Source: Breviolum minutum Mf 1.05b.01 (taxonomy: Eukaryota; Sar; Dinophyceae; Suessiales; Symbiodiniaceae). From it: a stretch of 64,000 nucleotides of DNA. Shown piece after piece: positions 10,300 to 19,603 of the stretch; position 1 is the first letter of the stretch; each line of letters starts with the position of its first letter. The notes under the pieces were generated by a model, which did no database searches, was not told the DNA's origin, and worked only from the letters and a program-made list of their open reading frames with translations. Where the stretch lies: assembly GCA_000507305.1 (NCBI GenBank), contig DF241790.1:1955-65954 (forward strand), in the 5' to 3' direction. Both the position numbers and the translations under genes were made by a program.

Positions 10300-12890
10300 A
10301 TGAGAACAAGAGCAAACATGATTAGAGAGGAAATCTGAGAGAATCTGCACGATTTGACAGGAGGTGTAGCACGGTATAATGGGCTGTCTTGACAATTGTG
10401 CTAGAACAAACTGTTCCTACTCCAACCTAGCCGCTATGGACTCCATACTCTGAAACGTGTAAAGATTGCATTCACCAATTGCCTCTGTTCGCACTTGTGC
10501 AGGCAGCTCTTTTTTGCTCCCAACGATTGCTGGCTGAGCTTATCAATGGAGATGTATTGTGCAGAAGCGCTACAAACAAGTACAAGTCAAAAAGATGATG
10601 CTCATTCTGACATGTTGAGTCATTTTGATCCTACCACCAGCCTTTCTTCTTTCCGACACTCAGAGTGCGCGCAGGATTGAAGCCTCAGGTTCATAACCAT
10701 CATAGCCAGCTGCAACAGTTTCGCCAGCTTGAATCCATTTGTAAGTTGCAAATTGCATTTTTCAGATTGGCTTTTCTGGTTAGAGTGCATGTAATGGACT
10801 GGAGCAGGAAAAAGCTCAAGAAACACACCCGACATGCGAAGATATGCAAGATTCTGCAAGTCCAATCTATGCCAGCCGAAGCTGAGTCTGAAATGATTTG
10901 ATTGAAATCTCTCATACACTTGCTTGTTGTAAATCAAGCTGATATGGCTGATTAAACTTATATAGTCCTTTATGAACTCTAATGTAGATGCAGACCTAAG
11001 GTTGGAGTATTGAAGTGCTCTTACGGGTGTTGGAAGATGATACTAAGCTGTCATTCGTTCCACAGTTCTGCCAAACTTTTATTCCTGTCCGAAGAACGGG
11101 AAAGGCAATGAAGCAGCGAAGGGTGGCCAAACATGTAGACAGGGATTACAAAAAGGAAAATGTGAAAATCATACACAGCTTTCTGCCAACAAAAGCATAA
11201 AAAGGCCCAGGGGCCTAGTTGCCAGTTTGAATCAAAAATTAACTTCAAAATATTCCCATTTCATGTCCTGAGGCTGTGGCGCTCATTTTCTTCTTCCAGA
11301 CTCAGATTTTTTTTGCCAGCGGCGCTGTGCAAGTTTCTGTTCAGCACTGCCTAGCTTGTCATCCAAATGTTGGATTGGCTGCATCGTTGTGCACCATTTC
11401 CCACCCCGCCTCCTTATGGGTGCATTGTACAATATAATATATAATTTCATATTCTAGTCTAGGTAGGATCAGAAAGCTCGTACTGATTTATCTTGTGTTC
11501 AGTTTTGTCTTGACAGAGTGCTTCTTTTTCCCGTAGTCTATTCTTCTAGGGGAATTTCGGGTGAAAAGCACTTAGTGGTCTTGAAAGATCAGATTGAGCG
11601 ACATGTCCCAACACCTGGCTTTTCTATGTTATCATGTTCATATCATATCAATCTATCAATTTTACTTTGATCTTCCCTGGCCACTATTCATTTTGCACAA
11701 AACTGCATGCAACATGTCCTTCCGATCCAATTGAGTCTGTCGTACTTCTACTGCAAATACGTGTATATATAATTATATAAGTATACAGTATGTTTTTCAA
11801 TTGTAACTTCCTGGCAAGTCCAGTTCGATGACTTCTTGGTAGTGCTTAAAGCAGCTATATTCTCTCCTAGTGTCCTACCTTTTTTGTGGAGTCTATGACG
11901 GACTCATGTGTTCAAAAACCTCCAAAAACATCTTGCCTGGATTTCATTGGATTCAAAGAACTGGTTTTTGGTATACATAGAAGCTACTTTTGGCGTCTTG
12001 CTAAGCAGCCTGCCCATCCTTGTGAAGTCCTTCTAGTGTCCTTCCTCTGCAAAGTCCCAGCCTCAGCCTCTGCCATGCCAAAGATAATCTGACGTCGGAA
12101 GGAGCGGCCCTGCCGCACCTTATCCATGAATAACATTGCAAACTCTGAAAACCTTCATGAAATTGGTCTCATGAACAAGAACGCTTTACAGTGAAACAGC
12201 TCCTCACCTCAAATCTTTTCAATTAGGACTCAAATCTTGCTCTGCGACATCATGTTTCTATCGAACAAGTGAAAGTTGTTTTTGCTTCTTCGATGCCGCA
12301 GGCAGTGAATTGCTTATCACCGCATCCGCGGCAAAGCAAGTCTTCATGGTCCAATCAAACTTTGGAGAGTATACTGTACAGTTAGATTGAGGGCATCTGT
12401 CATAGGCCAAAGCATGTTTGCAAGAAACATCAGCAGGTAAGTGCATCCAATCATGAAGTCGTGCCTGTCTGTCCAGCACGTTACGGGCCTGGATGGGTTT
12501 GGTGACAAGTGGTGCTAAGACAAATCAGGTCGAATAGAAGCAGGAAAGATGCAGGAAGAAAGCAACAGTCAGTCATAAAAACAGCAAAAAGTATCAAATG
12601 TAACTTTAACAGGATAAGGGATGGACTATCATTAACATTCATATCATTCATTAACAACATCAATGATCAGCAGAATGTTACTTTACAAACTTTACAGTAA
12701 CGGATGCAATCGGGTCAGGAATGGCGAGGACTCCAGATTCGATTCCGCCTGCACGATTTTCTCCACGTCTTCGTGATTCATCGTGCGACCTGCACAGTCT
12801 TGATCCCGTTGAGTTTGGTTGCAGCTCATGATCCAACTAGAAGATGCCACAAGTCTATGCAAGCTTTTTTTACGAAGCATACCACTTCCA
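10300..12890. other. No confident gene
   Basis: A plus-strand ORF at 11015-11200 (reads VLEDDTKLSFVPQFCQTF) and minus ORFs at 10620-10937 look weakly coding but lack splice or domain support. AT tracts occur near 11434-11446 and 11763-11785. Confidence 0.25.
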
Positions 12891-12904
12891 TCCACTTGAC
12901 AGGT

Positions 12905-13005
12905 TCAAGGAAGAAACTGCATGCTGTCGTCTTGGTCTGGTATCTCTTTCTTCGCGCCTGGGAAACGCCGTGTGTGCTCTTGATCCATGATCTCCATTCG
13001 CCTTG
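12905..13005 (-). CDS. Candidate terminal exon, unknown protein
   Basis: After a pyrimidine-rich acceptor (CACCCTCTTCCAAG), the minus strand reads a charged 32-residue segment (RRMEIMDQEHTRRFPGAKK, then PDQDDSMQFLP) ending at TGA. A second minus frame through 12826-13038 is also open and less charged. The start phase is two bases. No upstream partner exon was identified, so gene identity is open. Confidence 0.35.
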
Positions 13006-13479
13006 CTTGGAAGAGGGTGTCCAGCACTGGATCAGCACGCGTGCACCAGCAGCGATACGGCCAGTGATTCGATTTATTTACCGTATCTGAACGTTTGGCC
13101 AGGATATTCAACTCATCACTTATGACCAAGCCACCAAACATAAATTAGCAGCTTGCAGCTTCAATCCATTTCAATTCCAGTATCCTGACCAAACACCTGC
13201 TGGTCTGCATGTTTGTTCATATGTTTTCAATTGGTTTTATACATCAAAATGATGTTCACTGTTTTCATGTTTTCCATGCACTATCAGCGCTATCTAGAAA
13301 TTTGCTGAGTTTGGCACACCATCTCCTCAACTGCTTCCTTCAAATGCCTTCTTTCTGACCTGTCAGGTCTCGAACTCCAATAATTTTGACATCTTCTACA
13401 TCTTCCTACTGCAAAATGTGTCAAACCTGCATGCTTCAACAGGTCATATTGTGATTTCATATCGACTCCTTTCTTCACA

Positions 13480-13497
13480 CACACACACACACACTCA
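13480..13497. repeat. (CA)n microsatellite
   Basis: A short CA dinucleotide tract. Confidence 0.85.
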
Positions 13498-13555
13498 TGC
13501 TGCAATCTAATCTAGCCCAATCTATAAACTTTGTAAAGGAAACTCAGATTTGACC

Positions 13556-13623
13556 TTCACATGGCTTGAACCCCGCTGCCTCAGCCTTTCACGCCAGTGC
13601 CTCAGGCATTAGGCTACGACTTT
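13556..13623 (-). tRNA. tRNA-Phe(GAA)-like relic or tRNA-derived SINE head
   Basis: On the minus strand a tRNA-like core is visible. TAGCCTAATGC resembles an A box, and 43 bases further on GGTTCAAGCC matches the B box. D stem GCCT/AGGC pairs perfectly around an eight-base loop. The anticodon arm CTGGC/GCTGA pairs at four of five positions around the loop GTGAAAG. Its T33 and central GAA would read Phe. The 3' side of the T stem and the acceptor stem do not pair, so it is not an intact tRNA. It is either a decayed tRNA pseudogene or the head of a tRNA-derived SINE. Confidence 0.5.
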
Positions 13624-13629
13624 TATCAT

Positions 13630-14940
13630 GCCCGGCCCTCAAAGGAATTGTTTTCTGCTGCTTTGTGACCCACCTTGTTTGAATGCTGATTCATCTGTAT
13701 TGTTTCTCGCTGCTTCTGGAGACATATGTTTTGCATTGTTTCGCTAAGGTCGGCAGGCAATGTGTTTCACCAGGTGGGTCCAGGTGTCTCATTGGTGAAA
13801 TGTTTTTTCTAGAAAAGTGCATGTATAGTATAGTGCATGAGCTCTATTGTGAACATATGTGAAATTTAGTGTGACGCCATGTGAATGTTAGTGTTTGTTA
13901 GCCAATTTACAACAATTGACAAGCCACTGTGAGAGGATGAGAAGCATGGCTCGCATTCATTGCATTTAGGGTCATCCTGTCATCACAACAATGAATAAAG
14001 ATGAATATGCACAATTATCTGAAACCATATCATGCTGTACACGCATCTTCTATCGAAGTCACGTTATAAACATTTACAAATCAAAAAAAAATGTACGTCT
14101 GAATATCTGAATACCTCTGAATCATCTAGAAGAGGAAAAAAACAGTCTGGCCGGACTAGATCAGAAGTTGCTGTCTTTCGTGGAGCTCACATAACAAACC
14201 ATCTTGGGTAGGTTCAATTCGCTTTGTACTTTGTGGTCCTTCATTGCTTTGAGGGTGTCTGCATGTTCTTTTGCCTGTATTTATCGCATGGATTCGCATC
14301 TCCTTAAATGCAAAATCTGTTGATCACTTTCTGATTCTCAGACGCCGGCCAAAGCTCACGCTGAAAGATTGCTCGTTTCAGGAGTATCTGGGCCTAAGCA
14401 AAATGCAGAGCCTTGCTGTCACAGCATTTCGAAGCTTCATGTGCAGCCCAGAAAGTGCTAGTTGAAAACGGTGATTCGATGTCTTGTTGGGTTCTGGTCT
14501 ATTGTGTTCTGATGTCGTGGCTTTCGAAAGTGCTACCCGTTGAGCGCTGCCGGTTTGAAGTCTAAGAGTCTAGTAAAGGCTGGGCTGCTGGCTGGAGCCG
14601 ATGCTCTGACCGCAGACCCACCAAACTGCTTGAACTCTTCGATCTTTTGTCCTCAAAGTATACATATATAACTGTAAATATATGTATATATACATATAAA
14701 TATATGCTACCCCCCCCCCAAAGATGTACCTTTTCTATGTTTTCTGGCTATTTGTGCTTTTGCAGACAGCATTGGAAGATGGACGTTGTTGAAAAGATTT
14801 GAAGATGGTTGAACATTTGCAGCAGCTACATATGGCCAGGCAAAAGAAGTACAGGAAAGGAGGAGTTTGATTGGCATGGCTAACCACATGGACCTGCACG
14901 GACATCCTTTTTTTCGCGCGACAAAAGAAGACAGCACAGA
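13630..14940. other. No gene seen
   Basis: AT-rich spacer with (AT)-type tracts at 14659-14706 and a short C run at 14711-14719. Short ORFs at 14271-14465 (plus) and 14707-14964 (minus) have no support. The region lies downstream of the transposase relic. Confidence 0.4.
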
Positions 14941-14950
14941 AGTGTCACCC

Positions 14951-16061
14951 CTACTTCTGAACAAAATCCTTCAGAAGATGTTGCACCAGATCCCCAGTCT
15001 TGGACCAGAGATCCTGACCCCGCATCCAGTACTCGTACTGGGCACTCCGAATGCGCACGCGCAAGGCCCTGGAGCCAGCACGCACATTCTGGCTGACATG
15101 AAGGCGATCTTTCAAGAAGCGCCAAGCACGATCAATGTGCTGCGTACCCGCCTTCACCTTCAATGTCTTTGCATTGGGAAGCATGTGGTTTACTACCCTG
15201 ACATATTGTGGAGATCTCCATTGGGTCTTCTTTCCGCTTGGTGATTGCGTCTTCTTCTTGCAATGGACAACCGCATCATGAAGAACACCCTTCACTCTTG
15301 CCTTGTAACTTGTCGCACTGTCCGTGTGCAGGACAGCGTGGGAGTTCAGGAGGTGCTTTGTCGGTAGGGCTGCCAATCAGCTTTCCGAATGGCACCAGGG
15401 CCTGGATAGAAGCGAACCATGATTCCACTCCATTGCTCCCAAAGAATTGCTTTTCCCGCCTGAGCTGAATCCTTGTACTCTACATCCTTGGACACATTGG
15501 TGCGTTGGAAGGTCGCCTCATCCGCTTCAACATCGACCCAAGATTTCTCATGCCCGAAGACTATGGACTTTTGCTTTTCCACCACACATATGTTTGGTGG
15601 GCGGCGGCGATGCGCGAGAACATATCCTCAATGGCTTTGTGATTGATTCCGAGGGCAAGATGATGTAGATATTGAAGAGATACATAACGTTGGCGACCTT
15701 TCGCTCGACAACGGTAGTGAGGTTTACCGTATCGAACTTTCTCTTGAAGGTGTCCTCTTTGACAATGCGGGCCATTCCACTTGGGTAGCATCTTTTCCTG
15801 CTGTAAGATCTGGACAATCTGCCGGTCAGTGGCCTGGAGAAGTTCTGGAACAGTGCATTTCCAGTTAATACGATCTAGGCGTACCCCTGCAGGTGGTAGG
15901 TCACGCTCTCCCCGGACGTACTTCACGGACTTGTACTCCAAGCACTTTTTGGAAGCAGGTCGCTTAGCCACTGTGCGCAGCTTACCTCGCTTCGCCACAA
16001 AGCCTGGATACGACGTGTTAGCCCCATGCCGGCTGTGAACGAAGCTATCGAGGTAGACTGG
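14951..16061 (-). pseudogene. IS1595/ISXO2-like DDE transposase, frameshifted
   Basis: Three overlapping minus-strand frames together give one transposase. Part one is open from 16061, just after a CAGAGTAG acceptor-like site, to about 15590. It holds a degenerate zinc-ribbon-like stretch (HCQRG, then PHYRC). Part two (about 15590-15360) carries the first catalytic Asp in WVDVEADEATF. Part three (about 15370-14951, stop TAG) carries the second in AVLHTDSATSYK, and TQHIDRAWRFLKDRL, where Asp stands at the usual third acidic position. It ends with an AQYEYW helix. The order and spacing match the IS1595/ISXO2 (Merlin-related) fold. The C-terminal IDR-W-L motif is of the type common in dinoflagellate copies. 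Two frameshifts make it inactive unless they are sequence errors. No terminal inverted repeats were found by eye. Confidence 0.75.
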
Positions 16062-16384
16062 CTACTCTGTCTACAATGGAGATAATAAAACAATGATAAA
16101 GCGACATGGAAGGCCAAACCCGCAGCAAATCTGATTTCAAAAGCGTGGCTGATTCTCACTTGCAATGAAGCTGGCACTCATGGCTCTAGGTACATTGCGA
16201 GAGACAGAAGCATGATCAAGAATCTGATCCTTGGACATGTGCAATTACATACACATGTGTATACTTGTGTTTTCCTCGCCCATGGTTTATAATGTCACGC
16301 ACACACACACATACACACACAAAACTGTACCGTTGTGTGAAGGTGTTGGAACACCTGTATCATGCTATATGGACATTTCATGAC
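16062..16384. other. Spacer with CA repeat between two relic ORFs
   Basis: Contains ACACACAC runs at about 16299-16321. On the minus strand it ends in TTTTATTATCTCCATTGTAG ACAGAGTAG, which resembles a splice acceptor feeding the transposase frame. The part 5' of the transposase could therefore be an intron. Confidence 0.35.
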
Positions 16385-17460
16385 TCAGCAATTCAGCAAG
16401 TCAGGAGTCCATGAATGCAGCTGCTTCTTCATGACGCTGAAGTCCACTCCAACAAGGTCAGCTGCAGCTTCCACGGCCAGCAAATCTGCATCGGCATCTT
16501 CGACAAGAGCAATCAAGGCTTCTATGGCGGAGGGCGCTGAGGAAGTTGCCTGTGACAAGGTCTGGATGCCAGGTGCCTTGTGCCTTGCAACGCAATCTTT
16601 TCTTTGGTGGGTAATGGAATTTGCCAAGCCTGTTGGGCACCGTGCCGGGCAATGGTGGCTTGTAGATGGGCGCTGGTCTCTCGGGGCTTGTGGATTCTTG
16701 TGAAGATGGTAGCCATGCCTGCGCAGGAAATGGCTGCATCTCTAGGAGGAGATCGTACAGCTTGTCATTTACCTCTTTGACATATAGTTGTGGGGCGAAG
16801 CACAGTCCAAATACTTGTTCATACTGTCAGAGAGCATGCTTTGTTCTTTGGCAACCCCATCCTCATAGTCAGGGGCCTTCTGACTTTCGCCACCTTTGTA
16901 CTTGCCATACCACACTTTGTCGTGTTCAGCCAAGAGATCCTTGTGCGTGTCCTCTACCCTGATACAATGAATGGGAGCATCATCTTTCTGACTAGGAAGA
17001 CGAAGGTACAAGGCCGATTGGCCAAAGATGAGGACAACCGTCCTTTTGAGCACTGCGCGGATGTCGGCCGGTTTGTCTCCTGAGAAACTGCGACGCAGAA
17101 GTTTCAAGAACTCTTCCATTGTGATGGACAATCGGAGTAGTCTGGCTTCATCCTTGGGCTCATCTTCCTCCTGGATGTCATTCGCAGCATAAGCCCGACA
17201 GCAGTTCTTTGCAAGCTTGACATCATTGTAACGGCCATGGCATGTTTGGTTCTCCTCTGTTGTGACAGAAGATTTCAAGTCTGCCAAATCGATTTTCTTG
17301 CGGCTGGGATCATCCAGGAACACACCTTCATGTTCGTGACCTGCTTGACATCCATTTCTTTACGACCTGGATGGCAGACAACCTCTCCAGCCTTCATCCT
17401 TGTCAGCAGGTCATCTGGAGACGGCCGGATTGGCAGGATTAGGGATTGGATTGAGGTGGA
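16385..17460 (-). pseudogene. Frameshifted approx. 350-codon ORF, unknown family
   Basis: Five overlapping minus-strand segments read as one protein. They are 17460-17330 (PDDLLTRMKAGEVVCHPGRK), 17323-16780 (FLDDPSRKKIDLADLK, then SITMEEFLKLLRRSFSGD, HDKVWYGKYKGGESQKA), 16790-16720 (YVKEVNDKLYDLLLEM), 16716-16560 (IFTRIHKPRETSAHLQATIA) and 16570-16385 (IEALIALVEDADADLLAVEA, stop TGA). The rich Lys/Glu/Asp/Leu composition over 1 kb makes coding origin convincing. No domain is recognised. It lies just upstream of the transposase relic in the same orientation. Each frame change corresponds to one missing base. It may be an intronless retrogene copy or a second ORF of the same mobile element. Confidence 0.6.
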
Positions 17461-17674
17461 TCAGAGCACCACCTTGACTGATCTGGACCGCGCCGGAAAC
17501 GGAAAACGAAGCAGCTGCTATGGCTCGGAGCACAAGGGAGAACAAGCTCTGGAGCCAGATAATCTGGCAGAGAAGGTGTGAGGCTTGGGAGGATTGATTT
17601 GGTATGCACAAGTGCACGTACCTTTGAGTGGAATCTTACTTGCAGGCATGATAAACTATTCAGATGTTTTCTGG

Positions 17675-18135
17675 GTACGCAGGAGTACGGGTACCAGCCT
17701 GGTACTAAGGTACTAAGAACTAAGATTCCTTAGAACTCTTGGGTGGAATCTTAGTACCCGGGCAGGGTGCTAAGGTACTAAGAACTAAGATTCCTCAGAA
17801 CTCTTGGGTGGAATGTTAGTAGCCAGGGAGGGTACTAAGGTACTAAGAACTAAGATTTGTCAGAACTCTTGGGTGGAATCCTCAGAACTCTTGGGTGGAG
17901 TCTTAGTGCCCAGGCAGGGTACTAAGGTACTAAGAACTAAGAACTAAGATTCCTCAGAACTCTCGGGTGGAATCTTAGTACCCAGGCAGAGTACTAAGAA
18001 CTAAGAATCCTCAGAACTCTTGGACGATATCATGCGCTATTCACTTGGTACGCAGCAGTACGCGTACCAGCAGGGTACTAGGGTACTAAGAACTAAGATT
18101 CCTCAGAACTCTTGGGTGGAATCTTAGTGCCATGT
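17675..18135. repeat. Minisatellite, approx. 65-bp unit
   Basis: About six to seven imperfect copies of a unit built from GGTACTAAGGTACTAAG, AACTAAGATTCCTCAG and AACTCTTGGGTGGAATC. Some copies are shortened or carry extra bases. GTACTAAG-type submotifs repeat inside the unit. The array lies immediately 5' of the two frameshifted minus-strand ORFs. Confidence 0.9.
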
Positions 18136-19345
18136 CTCGAAGTAAGATAGATCTTCNAAATATATATATATATATATTGTTGTATAATATCTTATATATA
18201 TAAATATGAATATATTCTATTATGCACCCAAATCTCGCAAATGTCGAATCAAAAGAGTCAACAAAGTCGTTTCAGCTCCTGTGTTTCCTGTCTGTTTTTG
18301 GGTGTCGGGTGGTACCTAGGTTTCTGCCTTTGCCTGCCATCCCTGTTCAACATGATTGACAATGGATTGACAACTGCAACAAATTCAATGTTTTTCAGCG
18401 CAAGTATAGGCGCCGAACCTAAACTGCTCGCAGAAAAGCTGGCATCTGCCATTGCCACTTGCAACAGGCGGCAAGCCTCAAAGTGCGCAAATTGATAGCA
18501 TTTAGCTTGCACGATGGGTATCTGCAGGCATCTGTCTCATCTGCCACCGCCACCAGCTCCATCACACAGTCTTTGACAATGATCTCTCTATCTGATTAAT
18601 GACACGAGTGAATACGAGCGAATTAGTGAATACATCAAGAGACATCTATGATATCGATCTGATATGAGATTAATTCACATCGTGCCTCGGAGAGCTGACC
18701 CTTCTCACTTTCCTGCGCCCGTGAGATGTGAAGAGCTGCATCATCAATGAAATAAGATCCACTAGAATATCTAGAATAAATAATGATAAGTATCTTGCTA
18801 TTATGATCTGATAAATAATAGCATATTACATATATTACATAGATATATGATATCTGTATAATAATATGATGGTATCATTGCTAGGCTATATACTATATGA
18901 CTATATTGGATTGTTATACAGTATATTATAGTTTCTGCCAGTTGACCTCGATTCACCGTGGTGGAAATACATCCAACATGTTCCAATATCATGCAACAGT
19001 TCTTCTGAATCAGCAGCAGCAACAAGCTGCAAGAAAATAATACGTCGAAATACAATGACAACATAACGGCAATAGCAAGGTGTACCCAACAACTATATAT
19101 ATAAGGCGAAAGTCTCCTTGGCGGAGCTCTCCATCATGTGAAAGCGACGAAGGACCAACAGTCGCCTGCCAGCAGCGAGAGCTATCATTTAATACAGAAA
19201 CGTCGATGGACAAACAATAGCCGGTCAAAGGCACAATGACACTGAGAGGATTACGTCGATCTACAGTATTCTACAGTACTTGGCAAATCTTGGCGTCCTA
19301 GAAGTTGTGGATGTCAGCGAATCTCAGCTTTTAGCAATTTTGCAC
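18136..19345. other. No confident gene; one N and AT tracts
   Basis: One undetermined base at 18157 abuts an (AT)n tract at 18160-18178. A plus-strand ORF at 18390-18495, preceded by TGTTTTTCAG, reads AEPKLLAEKLASAIATCN. The overlapping minus strand (18330-18480) is open too. Neither can be confirmed. Confidence 0.3.
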
Positions 19346-19348
19346 AAC

Positions 19349-19443
19349 TTGCCTGACGGCCCTAGCCACCTAGCCCTTGGTTTTTGAAGCAAAGCATCTG
19401 TGATCGCTTCCTGGGATTCCCTTAGAACTTTTGGTTTCACTCG
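19349..19443 (-). CDS. Candidate exon, unknown protein
   Basis: After a strong acceptor (TTGTTTTTTTAG), the minus strand reads RVKPKVLRESQEAITDALLQ and then KPRARWLGPSG, with a GTTGTG donor. It lies 160 bases below the proposed stop of the next chain. It either belongs to another gene or shows that the stop is not the true end. Confidence 0.38.
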
Positions 19444-19603
19444 CTAAAAAAACAAGAGCAGCCAAGCTGTCAGACGCCTCTGTGCGTCTGCTTTGATGAC
19501 ATTGTCCATATCTGAGAGCGGAATTGCCAACAACATCCAACAACAACCGTTTAAGAAGTTGGGCCAGTTCTGCTTCCCAGTGTTTCCCTTTATGTACTGC
19601 ATT

